Assembly (NCBI GenBank): GCA_905215625.1
Contig: CAJMQQ010000017.1
Location: forward strand, 1-46,560
Length of the DNA: 46,560 nt
DNA from: an uncultured bacterium
GTDB lineage: Bacteria > Bacillota > Clostridia > Lachnospirales > Lachnospiraceae
Reading direction: 5' to 3'
Shown piece after piece: positions 7,539-16,635 of this stretch; the first letter of the stretch is position 1, and every line of letters begins with the position of its first letter. Made by a program: the position numbers and the translations under genes. The notes under the pieces were generated by a model. That model was not told the DNA's origin. It was given only the letters and a program-made list of their open reading frames with translations, and did no database searches.

Positions 7539-8590
7539 GTAAGCAGATGTTAACGCCAGAAATGGAATATATAGTGAAAATTTTAGAAAAGCTGGTGAAT
7601 ATTCCCAGCCCCAGCGGATTTACAAAAGAGATTATGGAAACCATTGAGAAAGAAGCGAAACGCTTTGGTTTCTCTTCGTTTTACAGTAAAAAGGGCGGTC
7701 TGATTATTGAAGTTCCCGCTGCCTGCGGCTGTGAAGAAAAAGAAACGCTGGGACTGACCGCCCATGGAGATACGTTAGGGGCTATGGTTCGTTCCATCAG
7801 TTCTCAGGGAACCCTTCGGTTTGTCAGCGTAGGCGGGTATATGATGGAATCTATCGAGGGAACTTACTGCAAGATTCACACCCGCACCGGAAAGACCTAT
7901 ACCGGAACCATTCTTACCACAGCGCCTTCCGTACACACCTATGACGATGCCAGAACCATGGAAAGAAAGTTGAAAAATATGGAAATCCGTATTGACGAGC
8001 CAGTAAAAAACGAAGACGATGTAAAAGCCCTGGGAATCAATGCAGGCGACTACATCAGCTTTGATCCTATGTTCCGCTATACCGAAAGCGGGTTTATTAA
8101 TTCTCGCCATTTAGATGACAAAGCTTCCGTAGCAGTGCTTCTGGCAGTATTAAAGTATTTGTCTGAGACTGGAAAGCGTCCGGAACGTCCGGTAAAGATT
8201 GCCATCAGCAACTTTGAAGAGGTAGGATTTGGCGGTTCCTGGATTCCGGAAGACATCAGTGAATTTTTAGCAATCGATATGGGCGCCATTGGAGACGACT
8301 TAAATGGAGATGAGTATAAAGTATCTATCTGCGCCATGGATTCTTCCGGCCCTTATGATTATGAGATGACCAACCGGCTGATCCAGATTGCAGAGGAAAA
8401 AGGACTGGACTATGCAGTAGACATTTTCCCGCATTACGGTTCCGATGTGTCTGCAGCGTTAAAGGGAGGCAACGACATCAGAGGCGCGCTGATTGGCCAG
8501 GGCGTTCACGCTTCCCATGGCACAGAAAGAACCCACATTAAGGGCTTAGAGCAGACTTATGAATTAGTAAAAGGATATTTAGGCGTATAA
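7535..8590 (+). CDS. M42 family metallo-aminopeptidase
   Basis: Cytoplasmic dimetal aminopeptidase of 351 residues, normal length for M42 (glutamyl aminopeptidase/PepA type, tetrahedral dodecamers). Visible ligands and catalytic residues: HGD at 77-79, HLDDKAS with Asp 194-195, NFEEVGFGG with Glu 228-229, IDMGA near 249, and GVHASHGTERTH near the C terminus for the last His. All key residues are kept, so it should be active. It starts with a 4-bp ATGA overlap with the glycosyltransferase fusion and so is translationally coupled to glycan genes, an unusual place for a peptidase. Its role there is unknown; it might trim peptide from a cell-wall precursor or simply be a passenger. Confidence 0.9.
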   Translation: MSKQMLTPEMEYIVKILEKLVNIPSPSGFTKEIMETIEKEAKRFGFSSFYSKKGGLIIEVPAACGCEEKETLGLTAHGDTLGAMVRSISSQGTLRFVSVGGYMMESIEGTYCKIHTRTGKTYTGTILTTAPSVHTYDDARTMERKLKNMEIRIDEPVKNEDDVKALGINAGDYISFDPMFRYTESGFINSRHLDDKASVAVLLAVLKYLSETGKRPERPVKIAISNFEEVGFGGSWIPEDISEFLAIDMGAIGDDLNGDEYKVSICAMDSSGPYDYEMTNRLIQIAEEKGLDYAVDIFPHYGSDVSAALKGGNDIRGALIGQGVHASHGTERTHIKGLEQTYELVKGYLGV

Positions 8591-8623
8591 CATCCTTTAC
8601 AGCAGATACAGGAGGACAACAAA

Positions 8624-9331
8624 ATGCAGGCAATATTACTGGCAGGAGGCCTGGGAACCAGACTTCGCAGCGTAGTAAGCGACCGGCCGAAACCCATGGC
8701 CCTGATTGAAGGACGTCCCTTTATGGAATATGTGGTTCACGAACTGTCCCGTCATGGAATTACCCATATTATTTTTGCAGTGGGTTATAAAGGATCCATG
8801 GTAGAGGAATATTTTGGAGACGGAAGCGCTTTTGGCGTGAAGGTTTCCTACGCCTATGAGGAAACGCTTCTTGGAACAGCAGGAGCGATTAAAAACGCCG
8901 GAAAATTCGTAGAGGATGACAGCGTTTACGTATTAAATGCAGATACCTTTTACCAGATTGATTATTCCCGTCTTGCGGCCATGCAGCAGGAAAAGAGTCT
9001 GGATATGGCTCTTGTGCTTCGGGAAGTTCCTGACGTATCCCGCTATGGGGAAGCGGTGCTTCAGGATGGGATGCTGACCGGATTTAATGAAAAAAATCAG
9101 GAAAGCCGTCCTGGAACCATCAACGGAGGAATCTATCTAATCAGGAAATCTCTGCTGGATCAGATACCGGAAGGAAAGGTTTCCCTGGAAAATGAAATGA
9201 TACCAAAGTGGATGAACGAGGGAAAACGTCTGGGTGGATTCGTCAATGATGGATATTTTATTGACATCGGGATTCCGGAAGCCTATTTCCAGTTTCAGGA
9301 AGATGTGAGAAAAGGAGTGGTCGTATGGTAA
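8624..9331 (+). CDS. hddC: D-glycero-alpha-D-manno-heptose-1-phosphate guanylyltransferase-type nucleotidyltransferase
   Basis: Sugar-1-phosphate nucleotidyltransferase of 235 residues. LLAGGLGTRLRSVVSDRPKP (residues 5-24) is the nucleotide-binding signature, and VLNADTFYQID (about 106-116) provides the metal-binding Asp. Length and neighbours fit HddC, which makes GDP-heptose as the last step of the pathway whose other three enzymes follow at once (kinase, phosphatase, isomerase). GGAGG lies 7-8 nt before the ATG. The gene overlaps hddA by 7 bp. The choice of GTP over another NTP rests on context, not on a residue that can be read here. Confidence 0.85.
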   Translation: MQAILLAGGLGTRLRSVVSDRPKPMALIEGRPFMEYVVHELSRHGITHIIFAVGYKGSMVEEYFGDGSAFGVKVSYAYEETLLGTAGAIKNAGKFVEDDSVYVLNADTFYQIDYSRLAAMQQEKSLDMALVLREVPDVSRYGEAVLQDGMLTGFNEKNQESRPGTINGGIYLIRKSLLDQIPEGKVSLENEMIPKWMNEGKRLGGFVNDGYFIDIGIPEAYFQFQEDVRKGVVVW

Positions 9332-10395
9332 TTCGAGGAAGAGCGCCTCTAAGAGTCAGTTTCGGAGGCGGCGGTACGGATGTTGCCCCATTCTGCGAGG
9401 AACAGGGCGGCGCTATTATTGGAAGTACCATCAACAAATATGCGTATTGTTCCATTGTACCAAGAGAAGATGACCAGATTATTGCCCATTCCCTGGATTT
9501 TGATACAACGGTAAAATACAATACAAAAGAAAACTATGTCTATGACGGCAAGCTGGATCTGGTGACTGCGGCGCTAAAGGCCATGGACATCCGTCAGGGC
9601 TGCGAAGTATACCTTCAGTGTGACGCGCCTCCAGGATCTGGTCTGGGAACGTCGTCTACGGTTATGGTGGCGCTTTTAACCGCCATGGCCCGCTGGAAGG
9701 GCGTGGAGTTAGACAATTATGCGCTGGCAGATTTGGCCTACCAGGTAGAACGTCTGGATTTGAAGATTGACGGCGGCTATCAGGATCAGTATGCAGCAGC
9801 ATTCGGAGGCTTTAATTTTATCGAGTTTCACGGACGCAACAATGTGGTAGTCAATCCTCTTAGGATTAAAAAAGACATAATCCATGAACTCCAGTACAAC
9901 TTGCTTTTGTGTTATACTGGCAACATCCATGTTTCTGCAAATATCATCAAAGATCAGGTGAAAAATTACGAGAAAAAAGACGCTTTTGACGCCATGTGCG
10001 AGGTAAAGGCCCTGGCTTATGCCATGAAGGACGAGCTGTTAAAGGGAAATCTGTACAGTTTTGGAAAACTCCTGGATTATGGCTGGGAAAGCAAGAAACG
10101 GATGAGCAGCAAGATTACCAATCCCCAGATTGACGAACTGTATAATGAGGCAAAGAAGGCAGGGGCACTGGGAGGAAAACTTCTTGGAGCAGGCGGCGGC
10201 GGTTTCCTGCTGATGTTCTGTCCATATAATATCCGCCATGTAGTAGCAGCCCGTATGGAAGCGGCAGGCGGTCAGGTAACAGACTGGAATTTTGAACTGA
10301 GAGGGGCACAGAGTTGGATTACCAACGAGGACAGATGGCAGTATGATGCAGTCAAAGTCCATATGCCAAACGGAAATTATGAGTTTCAATTATAA
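9325..10395 (+). CDS. hddA: D-glycero-alpha-D-manno-heptose 7-phosphate kinase
   Basis: GHMP-superfamily sugar kinase of 356 residues. It begins RGRAPLRVSFGGGGTDV, has the ATP-binding loop PPGSGLGTSSTVM at about residues 101-113 and the C-terminal GGKLLGAGGGGFLL motif near 280. This is the HddA family pattern: the enzyme phosphorylates heptose 7-phosphate at the anomeric position to give the alpha-1,7-bisphosphate. It overlaps the nucleotidyltransferase gene, and the phosphatase gene starts inside its last codons, so the three are coupled. AAAAGGAGTGG upstream of ATG 9325 is a good ribosome binding site. Confidence 0.92.
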   Translation: MVIRGRAPLRVSFGGGGTDVAPFCEEQGGAIIGSTINKYAYCSIVPREDDQIIAHSLDFDTTVKYNTKENYVYDGKLDLVTAALKAMDIRQGCEVYLQCDAPPGSGLGTSSTVMVALLTAMARWKGVELDNYALADLAYQVERLDLKIDGGYQDQYAAAFGGFNFIEFHGRNNVVVNPLRIKKDIIHELQYNLLLCYTGNIHVSANIIKDQVKNYEKKDAFDAMCEVKALAYAMKDELLKGNLYSFGKLLDYGWESKKRMSSKITNPQIDELYNEAKKAGALGGKLLGAGGGGFLLMFCPYNIRHVVAARMEAAGGQVTDWNFELRGAQSWITNEDRWQYDAVKVHMPNGNYEFQL

Positions 10396-11002
10396 AATGG
10401 AAAAACGGCCGGTTATTTTTTTAGACAGAGATGGTACGATTAACGAAGAAGTCAACTACCTGCACAGGCCGGAGGATTTAAGGATTCTCCCCGGAGCGGC
10501 AGAAGCCATCAGCCGGTTTAATCAGGCCGGCTTTCTGGTGATAGTCATTACCAATCAGGCCGGCATTGGACGGGGGTATTATACGGAGAAGGATCTGGAG
10601 ATGCTAAATCAGTATCTGAATCAGGTTCTGGCAGAAAAAAATGCCCATATTGACGGCTTTTACTTCTGTCCCCATCATCCAGAGCATGGAATCGGTGAAT
10701 ATAGGAAACAGTGTGACTGCCGGAAACCCGGGATTGGAATGTTCCTTCAGGCAGAACGGGATTTTGCCATGGAAAAAGCCCATTCCTACATGATTGGCGA
10801 TAAACTGATTGACACCCAGGCCGGACATAATTTCGGCGTTTCATCGATTCTGGTGGGCACTGGCTATGGAAAAGAACTTTTTGAAAACCAGTGCCAGGGC
10901 AGACGGACTACGAAAGACTATGAGTATTACGCAGAAAACCTGATGGAAGCGGCAGACTGGATTTTTAAGGAGGAAGGCCAATGGCATCCAAAGAATACGT
11001 AA
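10379..11002 (+). CDS. gmhB: D-glycero-D-manno-heptose 1,7-bisphosphate 7-phosphatase
   Basis: HAD-superfamily phosphatase, about 207 residues. FLDRDGTINEE near the N terminus gives the nucleophile and acid/base Asp pair, VITNQAGIGRG is motif II, and CPHHPEHGIGEYRKQCDC carries the Cys/His zinc site characteristic of GmhB. It removes the 7-phosphate in the third step of GDP-heptose synthesis. The frame is open from 10343, but ATG 10379, overlapping the end of hddA, gives the expected N terminus; ATG 10397 is a possible later start, and neither has a strong ribosome binding site. The 3' end overlaps gmhA. Confidence 0.92.
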   Translation: MSFNYKMEKRPVIFLDRDGTINEEVNYLHRPEDLRILPGAAEAISRFNQAGFLVIVITNQAGIGRGYYTEKDLEMLNQYLNQVLAEKNAHIDGFYFCPHHPEHGIGEYRKQCDCRKPGIGMFLQAERDFAMEKAHSYMIGDKLIDTQAGHNFGVSSILVGTGYGKELFENQCQGRRTTKDYEYYAENLMEAADWIFKEEGQWHPKNT

Positions 11003-11649
11003 CCTTATTAACAGAACGGTATCCCCAGTTAAAACCAATCGGGGATCAGATAGAGGCGGCTTACAAGATACTGGAAACCTGTTATGAACAGGGTGGAAAA
11101 CTTCTGATTGCTGGAAACGGAGGAAGCTGCGCCGATGCAGAGCACATTGTAGGAGAGCTGATGAAGGGCTTTGTGAAGCGCCGCAGAGTCAGCAAAGAAG
11201 AACAGGTTTTGCTGGAACAGGCAGGAACACAAATCAGTCAGGACAGCAGTATTGAAGAAAATCTGGGAAAGGAGCTGGCAGAATGCCTTCAGGGAGGGCT
11301 TCCAGCCATTGCGTTAACCGGACACACCGGTCTTTCTACAGCGTTTTTAAATGATGTAAACGGGGAAATGATATATGCCCAGCAGCTTTGGGGATATGCC
11401 AGACCGGAAGACGTATTTTTGGGGATTTCCACATCTGGAAATTCCAAAAATATTCTGTACGCTCTGGCTGCAGCTAAAGCAAAGGGGTTAAAAACAGTGG
11501 TATTAACCGGAAGAGACGGCGGAAAGCTGGCAAAATCAGCGGATACGGCCATCATCGTGCCGGAGCAGGAAACCTATAAAATCCAGGAACTGCATCTTCC
11601 GATCTACCATGCATTGTGCCTGATGCTGGAAGATCATTTTTTCGATTGA
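10981..11649 (+). CDS. gmhA: Sedoheptulose-7-phosphate isomerase
   Basis: SIS-domain isomerase of 222 residues that converts sedoheptulose 7-phosphate to D-glycero-D-manno-heptose 7-phosphate, the entry step of the pathway. LLIAGNGGSCADAEHIVGEL (about 40-59) and ISTSGNSKNILYAL (about 143-156) are the SIS phosphate-binding motifs, and QELHLPIYHALC near the end is the GmhA C-terminal signature. It is about 30 residues longer than E. coli GmhA because of a central segment near residues 70-105. AAGGAGGAAGG precedes the ATG. With the three genes before it, the complete GDP-heptose set is present. Confidence 0.93.
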   Translation: MASKEYVTLLTERYPQLKPIGDQIEAAYKILETCYEQGGKLLIAGNGGSCADAEHIVGELMKGFVKRRRVSKEEQVLLEQAGTQISQDSSIEENLGKELAECLQGGLPAIALTGHTGLSTAFLNDVNGEMIYAQQLWGYARPEDVFLGISTSGNSKNILYALAAAKAKGLKTVVLTGRDGGKLAKSADTAIIVPEQETYKIQELHLPIYHALCLMLEDHFFD

Positions 11650-11668
11650 TATAAAATAAGGGGTTATT

Positions 11669-12451
11669 ATGAAAGAACACGTATTTGCAATCTGCGCTTA
11701 TCAGGATTCACCGTATCTGGAGGCCTGCATCCGCTCCTTGAAGATGCAGACCGTTCCGGCGGATATTATCTTGTGTACCTCTACGCCCAGCAGTTATATA
11801 GAGGGACTGGCAGAAAGCTATGAGATTCCCGTATTTGTCAGGAAGGGACAGAGCAATATCAGGGACGACTGGGAGTTTGCCTGCCATATGGCAGACGCCC
11901 GATTTGTCACCATTGCCCATCAGGACGATATGTATCATAAAAAATATAAAGAAACTCTGCTTTCTTACGCAAGGAAGTATCCGGATATGACCATGTTTAC
12001 GACGGATTACGTGCTGGTAAAGGAAAATGATCTGGCAGTCAGGGACAAGGTGCGGCTGGTAAAAAAGATCCTGCGCCTCCCCTTGCGGATTCCGGCTCTG
12101 AACCATATAACTGCAGTGAAACGGGCGGCCCTTGTTTTTGGAAATCCCATCTGCTGTCCGTCTTGTACGTACAACAAAGAGTTAATCGGAAGTCCTATAT
12201 TTGATTCCAGATTTCAATATGCCTTAGACTGGGATACCTTTGACCGCCTGGCAAAATGGGAGGGTCGGTTTATCTGTGCAGAGCGTCCCCTTCTGTATTA
12301 CCGGATCCATGAGGCCAATGCAACCAAGGCCTGTATGAAAGGAGATCGAAGAAGCAGGGAAGAAATGGAGATGTTTTCCCGTTTCTGGCCAGATCCTATT
12401 GTAAAAGGGATCATGCATTTTTATAAAAGGGCGTACAAGGAATATGAGTAA
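11669..12451 (+). CDS. Family 2-like glycosyltransferase
   Basis: Cytoplasmic GT-A fold protein of 260 residues. The N terminus HVFAICAYQDSPYLEACIRS resembles the GT2 start, and HQDDMYHKKY near residue 90 supplies a DxD-like metal site. CTYNKELIG and FDRLAKWEG in the second half fit the acceptor part. The donor sugar is unknown; the position right after the heptose genes makes GDP-heptose a candidate donor. It overlaps the next gene by 8 bp. The ribosome binding site is AAGGGG, 6 nt before the ATG. Confidence 0.8.
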   Translation: MKEHVFAICAYQDSPYLEACIRSLKMQTVPADIILCTSTPSSYIEGLAESYEIPVFVRKGQSNIRDDWEFACHMADARFVTIAHQDDMYHKKYKETLLSYARKYPDMTMFTTDYVLVKENDLAVRDKVRLVKKILRLPLRIPALNHITAVKRAALVFGNPICCPSCTYNKELIGSPIFDSRFQYALDWDTFDRLAKWEGRFICAERPLLYYRIHEANATKACMKGDRRSREEMEMFSRFWPDPIVKGIMHFYKRAYKEYE

Positions 12452-14711
12452 TCAGGAAAAAAGAAAGAGCGTATTTCTGGGGCTGCTGGCAGCAGCGGTC
12501 CTGGCGGTGGGAATAGGGTGCCTGTTTATAAACGGCCCGCTAGGAGAGGTCTTACGCTGGAATAACAATATACAGATGCTTGCCGAGGTTGGGGCAGTAT
12601 TTGTATGGATGTTCGTCTCTTTCTGCGTGGTAAAAACGAAGAGATCAGGGACTTGGATGGCACTGATGGGGATTTTTGTATTCTCCTGGTGCCATCAGGC
12701 ATTTTTGCCTCTTCTGGTTTCCGGAGCCTACAGCCTGTTCCTGTTAATTCTGGGAAAAATGGGAACCAGCTTCTTAGGCGGATGGAAGGATGGCCCTCTG
12801 TTTCATCCATCGTCCCTTATTATGGGATCCGGTTTATGGATGATCCTGGTTTGTGTCATTTCTGCGTTTGGAACCGGAGGTATGGATCTGTGGAGAGGCC
12901 TGGCAGTTGTTCTGGCCGTTGGAGAACTTTTGTGGATTTACGTTCAGAAAAAGAAGGGAAAGAACGTATTTCACTTCCTGGTTTTAGAAGAGAGAGGACA
13001 ATGGGACAAAACAGAGGGACTGATGCTTGCCATTATGCTGACCTGCATTCTGATTCAGGCGGGACGGATGAATGTGGCCCTGGACTATGACTCTCTTCAT
13101 TACGGTCTGCGTTCTCCTTATATCCTGGACAATGGCAGGGGAATCTATGAAAATTTGGGAAGCGTCAATGTAGTCTATACTTATTCCAAAGGATTGGAGG
13201 TGCTGGCGCTGCCTCTTTCCGGCCTTCCAAGCTATGGGTTTGTCCTGGCATTTACCATCTGGCAGACGGTTGGGGTACTGGTTATGGGATACCGGCTGGC
13301 GGCAGCCACAGGAGGCAGGAAGAGAGGACTGTTTGCAGCCTGTGCCATGGCTCTGACTCCTGGAATCTTAAATATGTCTGTGACGGCAAAAAGCGATATT
13401 CTGACGCTTCTGTTTCAGCTTGCAGCTATAGAAGGACTTTTTTTTATGGTTCGTTCAAAGGACAGAAAAGAGCAGGCAGGGCATCTTTTCATGGCAGTCG
13501 GCGCCTGCCTCATTAGTTTTACATTAAAGCCCACCTCCCTGGTGTTTTCGACGGCAGCGGTGGGATCAGGCCTCTTATGTTTAATGGCGATGAAAACGCC
13601 GGTTTTTAGACTTCTGGCAAAAGGAGCAGGATTTTTCCGCTTTCTCTTTGTTCCAGGAGCGGCGCTTTTGGGCCTGTGGGTCAGAACCTACTTCCTTACC
13701 GGAATGCCGTCTACCTCGGTATTTACCAGCATCTGGGAACTTTTGGGCTTTCAGGTAAGCTGGCCCTTTGTCTTTAGTTCCATTCCCAATGAAGGAATTT
13801 CCATGGGGGTACTGGGAGGGATTCTCCATCTGGCAGATCGGCTGGTCAGAATGTTTTTTGCCCCACTGGGAGACGACATGGATCATGTGATTATCGCCTG
13901 GGGAACCGGACTGTTCCTGTTGTGCCTGACAGCGGCCATCTGCTGGGGCAAAAAGGCGGCAAAGAAAAAGGAAACCAGACTTCTCTGGACCATTCTTTTT
14001 GTGGTCAGTACAATCAGCATTGTCAGCATTTATCTGCTGTGGCAGGTAGACGGAAACTATTTTATGCTGTGGTATTCTCTAGCTGCAGTCTGCGCAGCGT
14101 TTGCTCTTCCTAAAAGTGGTGTAAAAGACAGAGCAGGAACTGTCTGGCCGAAGTGGACAACAGGGCTGGCTGTACTGACGGTGGTGTTTCAGATTACGGT
14201 GATGTCTCTTACAAGCTGGGCAGGAGGCGTGGGATTTACTCCTGTTTCTTTTAAGCATAAGGGCTATTATGACCATAGAACAGAAAGTTACCAGAAGGCA
14301 GAAGCAGCCGGAAGAGGGGAAATCTGGAAATTCCTGTCTTCCAATCCGAGAAACCGGGTAATTGCGTTTGGAGAACACCCCCAGTGCCTGGATTTTGCCT
14401 GCAGTGTCCAGTCTTACTATGATACTACCGGAAGCGGAGGCAATGTGGTTCTGGTAAAGACCCTTGAAAATTTCAAGGATTATCTTCGCTATGCAAAAAC
14501 GGATTATATTTATGCAGAAGCCGGACATTTAAAGGCCGGAAGCAGGGAGTGGGACGTACTCCGTTATCTGGTAGAGGAAGGAAGTCTGACCGAAATCCGC
14601 TATGAAAATGGAAACATGGTGGGAAAAGTCAGTCTGGACGGAACCGGATACGGATCGGAACAGGCAGCTTTGGCTGCAGAAGAGTTTTATACAAAGATAC
14701 TTCCCCAGTAG
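12444..14711 (+). CDS. Multi-pass membrane protein, GT-C-like glycosyltransferase
   Basis: 755 residues with roughly 13 hydrophobic segments in the first 600 residues and a soluble C-terminal part. An acidic loop NVALDYDSLHYGLR near residues 211-224 has the Asp-x-Asp type motif expected in the first extracytoplasmic loop of GT-C enzymes that use polyprenyl-phosphate sugars. It is preceded by several extra N-terminal membrane segments. No family name is recognised with certainty. It is the first of three adjacent large membrane proteins and overlaps the GT2 upstream. Roles other than transferase, such as polymerase, cannot be excluded. Confidence 0.7.
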   Translation: MSNQEKRKSVFLGLLAAAVLAVGIGCLFINGPLGEVLRWNNNIQMLAEVGAVFVWMFVSFCVVKTKRSGTWMALMGIFVFSWCHQAFLPLLVSGAYSLFLLILGKMGTSFLGGWKDGPLFHPSSLIMGSGLWMILVCVISAFGTGGMDLWRGLAVVLAVGELLWIYVQKKKGKNVFHFLVLEERGQWDKTEGLMLAIMLTCILIQAGRMNVALDYDSLHYGLRSPYILDNGRGIYENLGSVNVVYTYSKGLEVLALPLSGLPSYGFVLAFTIWQTVGVLVMGYRLAAATGGRKRGLFAACAMALTPGILNMSVTAKSDILTLLFQLAAIEGLFFMVRSKDRKEQAGHLFMAVGACLISFTLKPTSLVFSTAAVGSGLLCLMAMKTPVFRLLAKGAGFFRFLFVPGAALLGLWVRTYFLTGMPSTSVFTSIWELLGFQVSWPFVFSSIPNEGISMGVLGGILHLADRLVRMFFAPLGDDMDHVIIAWGTGLFLLCLTAAICWGKKAAKKKETRLLWTILFVVSTISIVSIYLLWQVDGNYFMLWYSLAAVCAAFALPKSGVKDRAGTVWPKWTTGLAVLTVVFQITVMSLTSWAGGVGFTPVSFKHKGYYDHRTESYQKAEAAGRGEIWKFLSSNPRNRVIAFGEHPQCLDFACSVQSYYDTTGSGGNVVLVKTLENFKDYLRYAKTDYIYAEAGHLKAGSREWDVLRYLVEEGSLTEIRYENGNMVGKVSLDGTGYGSEQAALAAEEFYTKILPQ

Positions 14712-14739
14712 GGAAATGAGTCAGGAAGGAAAACAGATA

Positions 14740-16602
14740 ATGGAAAGAAAGCGTTCTCTGGAACAAATAAACAAATGGAAAAATGATGTAATTGCCGTTC
14801 TTCTGTTAGGGATATTCGCTTTTTTTATCAATCGCGGAATTGAAATCAAAGGCCTTTATATGGATGATCTCTATTTGTGGTCCTGTTATGGAGAACAGTC
14901 TTTTACGGAATTTAATTTTCCCGTAGGAAGCACCAGATTCCGCTTTTTGTATTACCTGATGGCCTGGCTGGAACTGGCCTTTGTAGGAAATCATGTGACT
15001 TGGTTTGTGCCAATCAATATTGTACTCAATACTCTGGCGGCAGGCTTAGTCTACTGGTTTGGAACCAGATTGGCAAAGTGCCGGTTTACCGGATTTCTGG
15101 CAGGCATTTTGTATCTGTTGTCCCGTATGTCTTATTATCAGATTAGCCAGGTATACGGTCTTATGGAGACGGCGGCCACGATTATGGCGCTGGGAATCTT
15201 AATCTGTCTGTATCTGTTTCTAAATGAAGAAGGCAGGGACAAACAGTTTTACGCAGCTTGTATCCTGTATTTTGCGGTTTGCTTTGTCCATGAACGGTAT
15301 CTGGCTCTGTTTCCACTGATTTATCTGGCTCTGTTTCTGGTTGGAAAAAGAGAGGAAAAACCAGACTGGAAAAAGTGGCTGTCTCCATTGGTTTCCTTCG
15401 GAGCGGCTATGGCAATCCGGCGGCTGACCATTGGCTCGGTGGTTCCTGCCGGAACCGGAGGAACCCAGGTGACAGATACCTTTTCCCTGTCAGAAGCCAT
15501 TGGCTACGCGATCAGCCAGGTGGCCTACATCTTTGGATGCAACGCAGGGCCGGAACATCTAAACGGGATGTCCTGGGCAGATTCTCCCCGCCTGGTCAAG
15601 ATGCTGGTAATATTGGCAGATTTGGTATTGCTTTTGTTTGTACTGGCATTTGCGGTGCAGATGATCCGGAACCGGAAACAGGCGGTCGGATATTTGAAGA
15701 ATACGGTGTTATTTCTAACCTTTATCGCCCTGTGTATCGGCGCTTCCAGCGTAACAGTACGGGTAGAAATGCGATGGATTTACGTTTCCTATACAGCCGC
15801 GCTGCTGTTTCTCTGCTACATATCAGGAGCTTTGCGGCAGCCGGCTGGAAAGTGGGAAAAGAGGGAAAGCAGCAATCAGAGACTTTTTAGGAGAGGCGTT
15901 TATGCAGGAGGGTTTCTTTTGTATCTGGCGTTGATGTTTCCGGTTGAGTGTTTTTACCGGCAGCAGTACCCGAAGCTGTATTTCTGGCCCAACCAGCTCC
16001 GTTACAATTCCCTGGCAGAGGAAACCTATGAAAAATACGGCGATGAGATTTTCGGAAAAACCATTTACATTGTAGGAAACTCTTATGAGATGAGCGATTT
16101 TACGGCCAGGACGTTCTTTAAAGTATTTGACAAGGAGAGAAAGGCAGAGGGCACAACGGTTCAGTTTGTGGACAGTATGTTAGAAATCGGTCAGGTAACG
16201 GATCAGATGCTGGTTTTAACGGAAGATCCGGCCCACAATGGATTCCAGGATATTACAGAGACGGCCCGCAGTTTAAAATGCCAGCGGATAGAGGGGTATT
16301 ACAGCGACGGCTGGATGGATGAAACGGCCAGAATCCGTATTATGACCGGAAAAGAAGGCGTCATTCATCTGAAATTTATGTTCCCTGGCATTTTAACCGG
16401 AGGAGAGACTACCGAAATTTATATAGACGGAAATCTGGCGGCACAGATTCCGGTGACGGAAAGCGTGTATTACCAGGACATCAAAGCAGAGCCGTATCAG
16501 ATTATCGAGTTGGAATTTTGCCACAATTTCTATATGCAGGACGCCAAAGAACAACGGGGAACGGACCGCCTGGCGGTACTGATGGAAATAAGGGCTGACT
16601 AA
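14740..16602 (+). CDS. Multi-pass membrane protein, GT-C-like glycosyltransferase
   Basis: About 620 residues. After one N-terminal membrane segment, the motif GLYMDDLYLW places Asp 42-43 in the first outer loop, typical of GT-C enzymes. Many further membrane helices follow (to about residue 410), then a soluble beta-rich C-terminal domain of about 200 residues that may bind glycan. The frame is open from 14602 inside the preceding gene; ATG 14740 is chosen because AGGAAGGA lies 9 nt before it, whereas ATG 14716 has a weak site. The exact reaction is not known. Confidence 0.72.
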   Translation: MERKRSLEQINKWKNDVIAVLLLGIFAFFINRGIEIKGLYMDDLYLWSCYGEQSFTEFNFPVGSTRFRFLYYLMAWLELAFVGNHVTWFVPINIVLNTLAAGLVYWFGTRLAKCRFTGFLAGILYLLSRMSYYQISQVYGLMETAATIMALGILICLYLFLNEEGRDKQFYAACILYFAVCFVHERYLALFPLIYLALFLVGKREEKPDWKKWLSPLVSFGAAMAIRRLTIGSVVPAGTGGTQVTDTFSLSEAIGYAISQVAYIFGCNAGPEHLNGMSWADSPRLVKMLVILADLVLLLFVLAFAVQMIRNRKQAVGYLKNTVLFLTFIALCIGASSVTVRVEMRWIYVSYTAALLFLCYISGALRQPAGKWEKRESSNQRLFRRGVYAGGFLLYLALMFPVECFYRQQYPKLYFWPNQLRYNSLAEETYEKYGDEIFGKTIYIVGNSYEMSDFTARTFFKVFDKERKAEGTTVQFVDSMLEIGQVTDQMLVLTEDPAHNGFQDITETARSLKCQRIEGYYSDGWMDETARIRIMTGKEGVIHLKFMFPGILTGGETTEIYIDGNLAAQIPVTESVYYQDIKAEPYQIIELEFCHNFYMQDAKEQRGTDRLAVLMEIRAD

Positions 16603-16635
16603 TAGAGTTTTACAAATAGGAGGATTTACGATATA

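Noticed and set aside
8624..11649. Heptose genes as a source of the ADP-heptose type innate immune agonist
   Set aside because: The genes match the GDP-alpha branch (HddA/HddC), not HldE, which makes the beta-bisphosphate and ADP-heptose.
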